Below, piece after piece: positions 38,274 to 49,848 of a stretch of DNA of 64,000 nt. The stretch spans positions 1,467,890 through 1,531,889 of the forward strand of contig CM032797.1 of assembly GCA_019155185.1 (NCBI GenBank), in the 5' to 3' direction. The notes below the pieces were generated by a model. The model was given only the letters and a program-made list of their open reading frames with translations, ran no database searches and was not told where the DNA came from. The stretch's first letter is position 1, and each line of letters starts with the position of its first letter. Source of the DNA: Beaufortia kweichowensis (taxonomy: Eukaryota > Chordata > Actinopteri > Cypriniformes > Gastromyzontidae). The translations under genes were made by a program, and so were the position numbers.

Positions 38274-38636
38274 GTAATGGCGGCGAGGATGGGATCGCTC
38301 AACTGAGGGAATTAAGGAAGATTGGCTGATCACCCCACAGAAATAGGAAAAATCTGCTGGCCCAACCCGTGCTTCAGGGAAGGGAATAAGCCTGGAGTTC
38401 CTAAAGAGTAGCGATCGAAGAACCGGCGTCGTGCGGAAAGTGTTTAAGCTTGGGTTGAGTTAATTTTCTTAAAGTGTCTAGAGAGAGATATATCGAGTGT
38501 AAAGACCGCACTATAACCGTGTCTGAGTGTAAGACCGCCGCACCTATAACCGTGTCTGAGAGATATAGTCGCAGCATAGCTCAACAGTGCTTGAACCAGC
38601 TCGTTCTAAAGTTGTTGGGGACCGCGTAGAAGAAAA

Positions 38637-40270
38637 ATGGGACAAGGAAGTTCCAAAGAGATAGAGCCAGATTGGAGCGCCAATCGTGCAGGCAATGATA
38701 AGAAGGTATGTGCATGATAGTACAGATACTCTGGAATTATTGTGTACAAATTTTGATTTTCCTGTGAAAGGCACGTTTAGTGTAACTTAAAATAGATGAA
38801 TTAGACAAAAGGTACAGACCTATTTTAAGGAGAGGGAAAACTAAGTAAAAGGATAAAGAAAGAAAAGTATGCATAATGGGTGTATAAGAAAGTGGAAATG
38901 TGAGGCAGAAAGATTAGAAAGAAAACAAATAATGCTGAATTGCCTGATTGTGAAAAGCAGAACAAAGAAACCAGAAAGGCGGTGGCTCGGGTTCAGCAGT
39001 TCGTGTGCACCCCACCGTATAATACAAAAATGCTCTATCCTGATCTGTCTTCTGTTCCTTCCCACACATGTGTTATGCTGCTACCTGAGGATGACGAGCA
39101 CCTTCACAGCGTCCCCCACCCATCCTTACATCTCCTCCAAGAGCCTCCACGCCAGTGCTGACAGTGGTGTTAGATGATTCAGATCTGACCCACTCTTAGT
39201 CAGGAGTACACGACGCAAATTCTACAAGTCCTGCCTCTTCCCAGGCCTCCTCTAAATCATCACAGGGGGCCAGGCTGGGAAGAGGAAGAGGACAATGGCA
39301 ACTGAGGAGCCACAACCAAGTCCTCCTGAGAGATGCACCTGAAAGATCAAGTATCACCCCACCCCCATGGCCAGAAGAGGAAGAATCGTCCCTATGAACT
39401 GTCCTATGATAGAGATTGCGGGGGCAGAGGGCCGCGACATGGCCTACCGTCCCTGGACTAATAAAGACATTCAAGGCGGGCGTTACACATCTCCAGTCAC
39501 CCTGCTCGAAGTGGGAGGCAGAGAATTGGCGACCCAGCTCGCGAGCCTTCTGTGACGAGTTTTCTCCCACCGAAGCGAGCTGCAGAGTTCGGAAGATGAG
39601 AGTGAACTGGGAAGGCGGCACCTTAAAGGAGAACCAGCGCAGCTGTAGACCATCACGCAGCTGATGATGCTGATTGGAACCGACTGATAGACACTGTCAT
39701 GAGGGAAGCTGAGCGTTGTTGGCCTCCCGGTGGACATGAGCAAAAGTCAGCTCGATGCGTCCAGAGAGAACGGGAGTCCGTGGATGAATATCTCGATCGC
39801 CTTATGACAACCAGAGCTGCAAGCGTTTTCCGGCCTAGACAAACCACAAACCTGGGGACGGGCCAATGTCTGTTCGAGAGCTATTTGAAAGACAACTTTG
39901 TAAAAGGACTGTTAGCCCCGCTGAAGAAGGAAGTTGAGAAGTCGTGCATTGGGCTGCCGTTGCCCAGACTGGAAGATGTCCGCCGTCACGCCCTGCACGC
40001 AGAACACCTGCTGGGTTCCAAGAAGGAAGCGAGCCCAAGCACAAGCTGAGCGCAATATGAACAGTGCTTTTGTCCCTAATGGCCATGAGGGAGAGAGGAG
40101 GCCCTGGTCTAAGAGGGCGAAGGGGAAAAGGCAAGGGAAGAGGGAGAGGAGGAGGACCAGACTACAACCCTAACGTCTGTTTCAACTGTGGCAAGACTGG
40201 ACATTGGAGAGACCAGTGTCCAGAACCGAGACGATCCACGACCCGAAGCGAACAAAGGCGGAGGGGCTGA
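38637..40270 (+). pseudogene. ERV gag remnant
   Basis: The start MGQGSSKE at 38637 has the Gly2 expected for N-myristoylation. The frame stops after about 25 codons. Later fragments at 39367-39555 and 39699-40049 correspond to capsid-like parts in different frames. Near 40178-40219 there is one CCHC nucleocapsid knuckle, CFNCGKTGHWRDQC. Multiple stops and frame changes make it non-coding today. Confidence 0.8.
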
Positions 40271-40379
40271 CTGAGGCTCGGCGTCATCTTTTCTGTCATC
40301 TCCCGATGAGTATTATTTCCTTTCTGCTTGCAATGAAAACCTGCTTTGCATTCCCGGCACTGCATACACGCTTGCTCAG

Positions 40380-43300
40380 CTGCACTCATAGGGAATGTAG
40401 ATGTGAAATTTTTAGTAGACTCAGGCGCCACACACTCTGTGTACCGCAGTAAAAAAGTGAAACTAACCCCCTCCTCTCGAAGTGTTACTTCCCTTTCAGC
40501 TACAGGACATGTAGTTAAAGAGTTTTCTCACAACCAGTAAGCTGCCAAGTTGATGATCATATTTTTCACACACCAGCACGTGCTGTCCCATTAACCTGAT
40601 GGGAAGAGATTTGATGTGTAAAATAAATGTATGTCTGATGAGTGATGAGAATGGAGTGAAAGTGGCCATGTCCCCACAGTGTGTTAGGTTTTAAGCCATC
40701 CCTGTATGTGTTTGAATGGCTCCTGCTGGAGCGTCAGGATGATTTGGATTGTGTGGTCCCTTATGGACAATTTACTAATCCATATGAGAGAATGCAACTC
40801 TCATTGTACGTGTTTTGTTACAACAACTCCAACCACAGAGTTTTTGAGTGAATGGTCTAGTGTGAGTGAGGAACAGCTGTGGGTGACTTCCGTTATTTGG
40901 GACGGGATGTGGGCTGCGGGTTTAGTTGAGCTCACTGAAGCGCAAGCGAAAATGTTCAATGTCTTTGACTCTGTACCACATGTTTCTCTTGCAAAGCCTC
41001 TCACATTTGAATGGAAAGATGTGGGTAGTTTTGCAAAGCGCGCAGCTGAGACCACTGACTGGAGACCAGTGGAATCTGTTTTTCAACTGTCTTTTTCTCC
41101 CTCAACAGGAATGTACAAAACAAGTTTGGGCATTTCTGTTCAAATCTGACGATGCTGACGTGTTGATTCTGATACTGAATTGTTTTTGCACACAGAACCT
41201 CCCACCCCGAGGAAGGACGTCTACGCGAGCTGTCCGAAACAGTGCCAAATGTCCTCTGGGCCAAGCATGCATATGATGTGGGACTGTTGAAAGGTGCCCT
41301 CTGTACAACTTACAGCAAAAGCGATTTCCGCCCGTGAAACCTCAATACCGCTGAAATCAAGAAGCGTCGCTGGCATCAAACCTGTCTTCCATAGCCTGCT
41401 GGAAGCTGGTATTATTGTACCTTGCCCAAACTCCCCCGTTCGCACGCCGATTTTCCCTGTTAAAAAGGCAGCAAGTCCAGGGAAACCAACAACGTGGAGG
41501 TTCGTGCAAGATCTGCAGGCTGTGAACAATGCTGTAATGCGTGCAAGAGCTCCAGCGGTACCTAACCCTTACACCATACTGAATCTTATTCCACGCACAC
41601 ACAATGGGTACACAGTAATTGATATCTCTAATGCATTTTTAGCCATCCCGTGCACAAGGACAGTCAGTTTTGGTTTGCATTTACATTTGAGGGTTCCACA
41701 TACACATTTACCAGATTGTGTCAAGGCTATACTGAATCGCCGACGATTTTTAACACTGCTCTGAAAGATTGCCTTGATCAGCATATTGTGGCACAGTCAT
41801 GTGCACTTCTGCAATATGTTGATGACCTTCTGCTCTGTTGTCCCGATCGAGCAACATGCATATCTGAAACCACATCTCTGTTGACATTTCGCACCACAGC
41901 GGCTTAAAGGTTAACAAGAACAAAGTTGAAATCGCGAAGCAAACTGTTACCTTTTTAGGGCATGTTCTGACAGGAAATTCGCGCTCTCTTTCCTCGAAAC
42001 GCATTGAGGGTATAAAAAACACGCCCCGCCCATGAAACAAACGAGAACTGCTCTTGTTTTTAGGTATGACATCTTACTGCAGAACTTTTGTCCCCTTTTA
42101 CTCAGAACGTGCTGCGCCCTTACATGCTCTCGCCCACGAACATCTCTCGACAGCCCACAGTGTAATCACATGGACTGACGAGGTACAACAATGTTACGAA
42201 GACCTCCTCGCTGCGTTAATGTCCGCACCGGCATTGGGCATTCCCGACCCGTCAAAACGTCTCCGCCCTGTGGCCTATTTTTCGACAAGATTAGACGCCG
42301 TTGCTCGTGGTCTTCCAAGCTGCCTTCGCGCCGTAGTGGCATCACGTGACTTTGTGGGTTTCTCAGCCCTGACACTTTTAGTTCCCCATTCTGTTTCCAT
42401 CATACTGTTGGAACAAAAGACATCACACCTCTCCGCATGCACGCTGGCTGCGCTATATACAATCACATTACTAGAGATGCCCAATGTCACGGTGAAGCGT
42501 TGTAGCGTTCTCAATCCAGCAACGCTCATGCCCATCCCCAGTGAAGGAACACCACACTGCTGTGCAGATGTGCTACAACAGGTTTGTACTCCCCGTCCGG
42601 ACCTGAGCGATGAGCCCTTGCCAAATCCCGACTTAGTCCAGTATGTTGATGGTTCATCCTACAAGGATGACAAAGGCGGATGCCATTGTGGCTATGCTGT
42701 CGTATCCGACACCGCCATTGTCTGCAAAGGCAGACTCCGTCTCACATGTCTGCCCAGGCTGCAGAACTAATCGCCCTGACAGAAGCCTGTAAAGCAGCAA
42801 AGATAAGTCTGTCTGCATCTACACAGACAGCAGATCACGCATTCGGAGTTGTGCACGACCGGGCGCTGTGGAAACACAGAAAGTTCCTGAGAGCAGATGG
42901 TAAACCCATTCTAAATGGTGATCTGGTCTCCGACCTCCTAGAGGCCATCCTGCCTCCCAAATCCATCGCAGTATGTAAATGTAAGGCTCATACCACAGGC
43001 TCTGATCCAGTGTCACGCGGGAACCGAGCGGCTGACGCTGCTGCCAAAGCAGCTGCTGCATTGCCTGTGGAACATCAAATGTTGTCACAGCCCACCCTCT
43101 TTAACACTGAAAGAAATGCAATACCTTGCCTCGCCTGCAGACCACAAAAGTGGCAGCATGCAGGCTGCACCAAGCGATGATGGCATATGGTGCGGTCCGG
43201 CAGGGAAACCATGTCTTCCATCCCAATTGTTCCCTGCTTTTTGTATATTGACACATGGGTTAGACCATGTGTCAAAGGGAAGTATGTTGAATGCTATAAA

Positions 43301-43962
43301 GAACACTGGTACACCAAGGGCTTCTTCACACAAGCACAAAATTCTGTGACAAATGCATCACATGCATCACAAATAATGCTGGCAAACAAACAAAGATGAC
43401 ACAGTCTGCCCACCCCCAACCAGACCAGCCTTTTGACCACCTCATGATGGACTACATCGAGCTCACACCAAGTGAAGGGAAAAAGTACTGCTTGGTAATG
43501 GTAGATATGTTCTCCAAATGGGTGGAGGCCATGCCTACGAAAAAGGCAGATGCGGCTGGTGTGTGCAAGATGCTCCTGAAGGAGGTGATCCCAAGGTGGG
43601 GTCTGCCAAAACGCATTTCCAGCGACAATGGCAGTCATTTCGTTAACCAAGCTGTCCAGAAATTGAGTGAGTACTTTGGTATTGACTTAAAGACCCACTG
43701 TGCCTATCATCCCCAGTCGGGAGGGGCAGTGGAAAGAGAAAATGGGACATTGAAACAAAAGTTGATAAAGCTGTGTAAAGAAACAGGTGAAAAATGGACC
43801 TCAGTATTACCAATTGCATTAATGTACATGAGACAGAGAACGAGGTCAAGAGTGAACTTGTCTCCCTTTGAGATATTGTTTGGGAGAGCACCACGAGAAA
43901 TCTGGGGCAGCCCTGGGGTGGGGGGGATCATGCCCATGAGGGAATGCTTGCATATTGTATGA
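40380..43962 (+). pseudogene. ERV pol remnant (protease, reverse transcriptase, RNase H, integrase)
   Basis: Domains occur in order but in changing frames. Protease has LVDSGATHS near 40410-40436. Reverse transcriptase at 41294-41900 shows TVIDISNAF and then the YVDD active-site string near 41817. RNase H starts VQYVDGSSYKDD near 42636, and its second half lies in another frame at 42744-43080. The integrase core at 43396-43962 is open for 188 codons, with the first Asp in MMDYIEL, the second in SSDNGSHF and the Glu in GGAVERENG. At least four frame changes separate these parts. Confidence 0.88.
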
Positions 43963-44271
43963 AGCTACGTTCTGTCATGTCTGTTGTGTCTTCACAGGTG
44001 AAGGCGAGCCTTCCAGTGCCAGCCGGAGAGCAACTGCATGACGTCGAACCAGGGGACTTCGTAGTGGTGAATGATTATAGGAGGAAACATTTGAGAGCCA
44101 GGAGGTGGCTGGGACCGTTTCAAGTCCTGCTGACATCGCCAAACAGCCATCAAAAGTAGAAGCTGAAAGAGCTACTTGGATCCACGTGAGCCACTGCAAA
44201 AAGCTGAAGAACAAGCCATCAGATGAAGATACACCACATATGCACCAGAACACAAACACGTAAACTGATCA

Positions 44272-46104
44272 TGTTTTTAAATGTGATTTTATTTGTGCTG
44301 TGTCTGGTCCCAGGCCATGAGTTGAATGACCCTTTCGAAGATGCTGATAGTGACCCAAAGGAAGTGAGCCTGGTAGAAGGAAAGGAAGGTTGGTTTTTGT
44401 GTGACCCTATGAGTAGGATGGGCACAGTATTATGGATCATCCGTTCCTTATGACCCGTTGTATGCCTATTATCAGTGGAGAGCTTTAGCATATTTTTGCA
44501 AACAGCCGTGCTATTGGCGAGACGTTAAAGTCTATAGCATAGGAGGTAGGTGGGAAGAGTATAAAATGACAGCGACATTTAACCCGAAGAAAGGGAGAAT
44601 AGACCGTCAAGATGCCCGGATGGGGCATCCGCCCGAGATGGGAAGCATGGGAGGAGGAATTAAGGTAGGGTATAAAGTCAAGGGCAAAAGGACCTTTCTA
44701 TTATTGTACAAATTCTCTTACTCTTTGTGGTAGATATAAGGGAAAGGGAATCACCCCAGCATTTAACGTAACAATAACCGAAGTGAGTAGAGATATGGCA
44801 GGAGAATATAAGTGTATGTGGTGGACAGAAGGTACAGATTATGGACAAACTGTTAGAATCAATGTCCTCCCGGCAGGAAGGGTGAAGCGAGACCATAATA
44901 GAGAGTCCCAAAATTGAAAATAGAAGATGATGAGACAGGCGAAACAATGGAGTCAAATGAAGTGAATAAAGAAACTGAAGTAGCATTAGCAAAATGCCAG
45001 GAAATCATGCATGTGCCTTATCCCTGCTTCAGAGCGAGTCCAGTGAATGTATCACACTGTTGGTGGTGTCTGCAGCTAGCTCAGAGATGGAAAGCCAAAC
45101 CCATTAGAAACCCTGTAGATTAAGAAATGTTAACACATTTACAGTGTGCTATGCAACATCTATTTAGAATAAATGATAGCTCATTTAACTGTATCCCAAC
45201 AGAGAATCAGCCGATAGCATATAATGCAAGACCAATTGACGTAGAAAGAGAGTCAGGAGATGTTTGTCTGTGTAAAAATAGATCTGATACAGGAGGGTCA
45301 GACATAGGAATAAATATGTGTTAAAATAAGGTATGGATAAAAAGTCAGGTTGAAAATAACGGAATGGAGTAGGTTTTGATTGCCCATGGATAAAGATTAA
45401 TAGAACTACAGCTGCTGTAGTTTGGGTATGTGGTAGTAGGGCTAGACATGAGATGCCTAGAGGAAAGTGGACAGGATGTTATTATCCAGCATTGTTGAAC
45501 ACTGGAAGTGTAATGTTTAAGATCACTGGCTGAAAGTTTAGGGAAAATGCCGAACGAATATAGAAGAACAAAGTTGTGGGATCCGTGGACATCTCCTGCC
45601 GCAGGAATCGTCTGGAGTGTGTTGTTAGGAGGAGGAACGGCAGCCTCACTGAGAAAGTTGAATGGTTTAGCATGGCTGGTTCTCGCTCTGGCGAACAGCA
45701 CAGAAAACGCACTTACACTGATTAATGATGAGATGAAAAAGTTAAGAGAAGTTGTAATTCAGAACCGTATTGTTCTGGACGTTATTATCTCTGAACGAGG
45801 AGGAGTTTGCAAAATGTTGGGTGAAACGTGTTGTTTTCATATTCCTGATTATCATGACAATATTACTGATGTTATTTCCTATATGAAAAACGTAGTGAAA
45901 CAACCCGAGGACATGACAAGCCCGTGGTTGAATTGGCTGTCCCTCCCAGGGTGGAAGCAATGGCTAAGTACTGCTGCTTTACCTATTTTAATGGTGTTCC
46001 TTAGTGCTATAATATTAATCCCATATGTATTCCAACTTTTGAGCAGATTTATTAGCAAAATGCTGAATATTAACCTAGCAAGATTAGGATCTCACATTTA
46101 ATAA
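44272..46104 (+). pseudogene. ERV env remnant, transmembrane part still open
   Basis: A hydrophobic leader at about 44272-44315 starts the surface part, which breaks into several frames by 44457. The transmembrane part is an open frame of 184 codons at 45547-46101. It carries CKMLGETCC, a CX6CC motif typical of gamma-type Env, a heptad-like stretch before it and a membrane helix near 45967-46040. Because the surface region is broken, no complete Env is encoded. Confidence 0.8.
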
Positions 46105-46106
46105 GT

Positions 46107-46434
46107 TGTCATTTATAGAATATGACTAACACTAGTAACCTGAACTAACAGAAAATATATGTATTTAGTAGTGTTTTAGGTAAGCAGATATGATTATGAA
46201 AGTAACCAGCTTAGTGAGTGAGTCGTACTAACAGAACAGGATGTATGTGGTTAAAGATTAAATCTATGCAAGTGAGTGTATAAATACTGTAAAAGCGGAA
46301 GAGAAGACTGCCTTCTCTCTCTGCACCTCTGTGTGAGACTGAACGCCTCTCATGAGATTAAATCCTTGTGTGACTGCACGATTCGTGTCTCCTCTTTGGT
46401 AAATCTATCGTATCCAGCTAAAAATTCCACGACA
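46107..46434 (+). repeat. ERV 3' LTR
   Basis: The part 46266-46434 is shared with the 5' LTR. The left boundary near 46107 (TGTCATTTATAG) is a guess, because the matching part of the 5' LTR lies in the gap. It ends ...GACA and is followed by 5S spacer. Confidence 0.75.
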
Positions 46435-46890
46435 CCGGCCACGTTCTTCATCTTCGCACATATATTCTTTTGAACCCTGTCATGAGTTTTCTTCCCGTCA
46501 TTTTCCCGTCGTCCAGCAGGGGGCGCCCAGGGGCTTAATTGTGTTTATTATTAACAGAGCAGGGCTAGAGCAGCGCCTTCAACTGATAAAAGAAGTAAAC
46601 TTAAGCGATAGGCGGCTGGTTGACCCTTTTCAGCATTTCTCCACGTGTTGAAAGAAGAACAGACACTGACTGAAAGGTCGTCATCGAATAGCCATGCATG
46701 TTCGTCTTGAAGGAACTAGAACAAGCAGAATTTAAGCTCCACACAGCACAAGCCTTTCAAATATTACCCGCGGGCTCACTACAAATAAAAGAAACACATG
46801 AAAAAACATGGCCAAATGCATTATCAATGCAGTACAGTGGCCAGCTGGCTGATCGTCGCTTTATAGGGACCGACTTTCGCAGCTTCCTTA
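46435..46890 (+). repeat. 5S rDNA spacer, unit A
   Basis: Matches the spacer at 47040-47560 and, inverted, 57474-57930, for example CATTTTCCCGTCGTCCAGCA and CATGCATGTTCGTCTTGAAGG. Unit length is about 0.6 kb. Confidence 0.85.
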
Positions 46891-47005
46891 AACTACGGCC
46901 ATACCGCTGGCGCCCGATCTCGTTTGATCTCGGAAGCTAGGCAGGGTCGGGCCTGGTTAGTACTTGGATGGGAGACCGCCTGGGAATACCAGGTGCAGTA
47001 AGCTT
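46891..47005 (+). rRNA. 5S rRNA gene, diverged copy
   Basis: Recognisable over its whole length: TACGGCCATACC at the start, GATCTCGGAAGCTAGGCAGG in the internal control region, GTTAGTACTTGGATGGGAGA and CCTGGGAATACCAGGTGC at the end. It has lost several bases after TACGGCCATACC, and it ends in only three T residues, so it is probably a pseudogene. Confidence 0.85.
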
Positions 47006-47559
47006 TGCCTGTTCTTCATGCTTCAGCTGAATGCAATGCGTCCGTCCACACGTTCTTCATCTTGGCACATATATTCTTTTGAACCCTGTCATGAGTTTGC
47101 TTCCGTCATTTTCCGTCGTCCAGCAGGGGAGCCCAGGGCCTGAATTGTGTTTATTATTAACAGAGCAGGGCCATTGATAAAACAACAGTTTTCACGCATT
47201 CAACTGATAAAAAAGTAAACTTAAAGCGATATAGCGTTGGTTTGATCTTTTCAGCATTTCTTCATGTGTTCAGGTGAGCAGAAAGAAGAACAGACACTGA
47301 CTGAAAGGTCGTCATCGAATAGCCATGCATGTTCGTCTTGAAGGAGCGAGAACAAGCAGAATTTAAGCCCCCCCGCGGCACAAGCCTTTCAAATATTACC
47401 CAGCGGACTCGCTACAAATAAAGAAACACATGAAAAAGCGTGGCCAAGATGCATTATCAATGCAGTCGGCCAGCTCTGATCTGGCGTCGTCCTTTAAGGG
47501 GACCGACGTTCGCAGCTTCCTTCTCAGCTTCCTTCGCAGCTTCCTTCGCAGTTTCCTTC
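47006..47559 (+). repeat. 5S rDNA spacer, unit B
   Basis: Second tandem spacer. Near its 3' end, just before the next 5S start, the word CAGCTTCCTTCG is repeated about three times (47525-47558). Confidence 0.85.
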
Positions 47560-47592
47560 GCTTACGGCCATACCACCCTGAGCGCGCCCGAT
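47560..47592 (+). rRNA. 5S rRNA gene, first 33 bases, interrupted by a LINE
   Basis: GCTTACGGCCATACCACCCT followed by GAGCGCGCCCGAT matches the 5' end of vertebrate 5S rRNA and then stops abruptly at 47592. LINE 5' sequence follows. Confidence 0.9.
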
Positions 47593-47728
47593 AGTTGGTA
47601 CATTCCAGGAAGTGAGTTGGCAGTAGTTGGGAGAGGTAGGTTCTCCCACACCTTGTTTTCGTTTATTTTGTTTTGTTATTTTTGTGGGTTTTGTAGTGCT
47701 TTGTTTGTTTTACTTTTTTTTCGTTTTT

Positions 47729-47772
47729 CAAACCACCTAACAGCAGCTTTATGCTGTCAGGAAGGTGGTTTT
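47729..47772 (+). other. Hairpin in the LINE 5' leader
   Basis: Outer stem AAACCACCT / AGGTGGTTT and inner stem ACAGCA / TGCTGT around the loop GCTTTA, set between T-rich tracts and about 60 bp before the first ORF1 ATG. Visible by eye; function unknown. Confidence 0.6.
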
Positions 47773-47830
47773 TCTTTTTGATTTGTTTAGTTTTGCGTTT
47801 CTCTTCTCTTTACTTTTTCTTTTTGTCTAA

Positions 47831-49180
47831 ATGGGCGGATCTAACGGTAATGACGCGGAAATGGCTGGAGAGACACGGAAAGGCAACGAAAATGGACCCG
47901 GAACAACGACGAGCTGAAAGCGGAAAAAGCGGAGTAACGGAAACAACAATGAAAACAGAGCGGTATCTAAAAAGAGGCAACAGTGGTGATTAATGTAGGC
48001 GGAGAAAAGCGAAATAAAGGCAATGGATATAATTGATGCGGTGACTGAGAAGATTGGAAAAGGAAAAATAATAGCGGTGAGACCAAGACAGGGAAAGGAA
48101 TATGAACTGACATTTGAGAAGGAGGAAATGTGTGATGCTTTCATGGAAGACGGACTGACAATAAAAGGAGCAGACTATGAGGTAAAAATTGCAAAATAGA
48201 GACTACGTTGTTTCTTTCATGCATTTGCCCGTTTACCTGGAGGATAAAGAAATTTTAAACAAATTGGAGAGCTGGGGGTTTCCCCATTTCAAAATTAAGC
48301 GAAGGCGATATCCGGGAACAAATATTGAAAGGCGGTACCAGGTTTACAAAGTCGTTTCCCAAAGGAGGTTGTGTCCCTTCCATACAGCACCAAGCTGGAA
48401 ACAGCTGAAGGGCATAATATTTCGGGTGATGCACAGCCACCAGGTGAAGACTTGTCGGCTGTGTATGAGCCCGGATCACCTGATAAAGGAATGCCCTGAT
48501 TTTAAGTGCTTTAAGTGTGGCGAAAGGGGACACTTCTCACGGGAATGTAACACCATTAAATGCCCGAGTGCCATAAGTTTTAAATAAATCACAGTGTTGG
48601 TGGCAAGAGGAGGAAAGAGGTGGGGAACAACAGGTGGACGAGCAAATGCATGAAGGAAACAACGAGGAAGGAGCGACAAGCAGATAAAGAACAAGATGAA
48701 GAAGGACGGCAACAAAAGAGAGGCCGGAAAAAGGTCACGAGTAGCGGAGGAAAAAGGTCACGAAGTAACAAAGAGGAAAAAGGTACGAGTAATGGAGAGG
48801 AAAAGGTCACGAGTAGCGGAGAGGAAAAGGTGCGAGTAGCGACGGAGAGGAAAGAGAAAAGAGAACAATGAAAATAAGGAACAAACAACAGGAGCAGATC
48901 ACGCAAAGAGACAGACATGGAAACAGCGGACAGTTTTACTACTTTTATGGAGGATATGGAGAGGGATGGACAAAGAAAGATGGATCAAAATAAAGAATCA
49001 GACAGTGAAGAAGAAAATAAGATGGACAACACGGACAAAGAGACAGAGGAGGAGAGGACAAAGAAGAAGGAGAGCATTAAAGGTAAAACCAAATTTGGAA
49101 GGTGCAAGAAAAAAGATGATGACAAAAGCGAACAAATATGATGTGTTAAAGGGGACTGGAGGAGAAAATAGTAAATAATG
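47831..49180 (+). pseudogene. LINE ORF1 remnant (RNA-binding, two CCHC knuckles)
   Basis: Starts MGGSNGNDAEMAGETR at 47831, then changes frame several times. The best open part is 48189-48587, with two zinc knuckles: CRLCMSPDHLIKEC and CFKCGERGHFSREC. A third Cys-containing unit is begun (IKCPS) but lost. A Lys/Glu-rich tail follows to about 49180. This matches the ORF1 type of Tx1-clade LINEs. Confidence 0.75.
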
Positions 49181-49203
49181 TTTTTAAGTATTTCTTTTTC
49201 TTT

Positions 49204-49561
49204 TTTATGGTTTTAAGCTGTGTTACTTTTAATGCAAGGGGACTGATGGACATTGGGAAATTTGAAAAAGTAAAAGAAAAATGTAAAAGGGAAGATATTA
49301 TTGCACTACAAGAAACGAACTGGAGAGAAAATGTGATGATTGATTATAAAAAAGAGATGGGATGGAGGTATTTTATATAACAATGGAGATGGGAGGTTTG
49401 GAAGAGGTGTGGCTTTTTAATGAAGGATGATATTTTTAAAAGTGAGTAAAATTATATATGAGGACAAGATAGGCAAATGTATAGTAGTTGAGACAAAATA
49501 TGAGGGAAGAGAGCTGATTTTAGTAAATGTACATGCACCAGTGGAGGAGAAGGAAAAAAGA
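49204..49561 (+). pseudogene. LINE APE-type endonuclease, first part
   Basis: VTFNARGLMDIGKFEKVKEK then IIALQETNW is the N-terminal part of an APE-like endonuclease (catalytic Asn and Glu visible). After a frame change, ELILVNVHAPVEEKEKR follows at about 49508-49560 and is cut by the DIRS insertion. Confidence 0.8.
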
Positions 49562-49735
49562 GTTCCCTTTCAAGGGAACTCAAGCTGCGTCAGCGAATGG
49601 CGCTATGGGAGCATGCTGCGTGACCGCGTCTGAAAGCTGCGTGTGCAAGATTGCCGAATGGCGGGACAGAAACGTCCGCAGCGGGTGATGTCAGGACCAG
49701 GAAGCTATAAAAAGGCGTGGGAGCACACACATTCA
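49562..49735 (+). repeat. DIRS left inverted terminal repeat
   Basis: Complementary to the right repeat at about 54550-54740: CGTCAGCGAATGGCGCTATG here, and the complement of TAGCGTCATTCGCTGACGCA on the right. The CCGAATGGCG and TATAAA regions also pair. Confidence 0.8.
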
Positions 49736-49848
49736 GCTTTTGTGCCTTCAGCTGCGGCGTGTGTGTGTTTGTTGAGATGAATGTGTGCGCTCGGCAGCGC
49801 CATTAACTGAGTGTTTGTTGAGAGAGTGAAAGATTATATATATAAATA

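Larger units (their letters stand above)
38100..46434 (+). mobile_element. Degraded endogenous retrovirus, gag-pol-env
   Basis: LTR-flanked provirus with remains of all three retroviral genes in order on the plus strand. It carries many stops and frame changes, so it is defective. The two LTR ends (38100-38273 and 46266-46434) differ by about 10% by eye, including small indels, which implies an old insertion. The gamma/epsilon-like layout (a single NC zinc knuckle and a transmembrane Env with a CX6CC motif) resembles known fish endogenous retroviruses. The right flank is 5S spacer, so it integrated in the 5S array. The left flank is lost in the gap. Confidence 0.92.
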
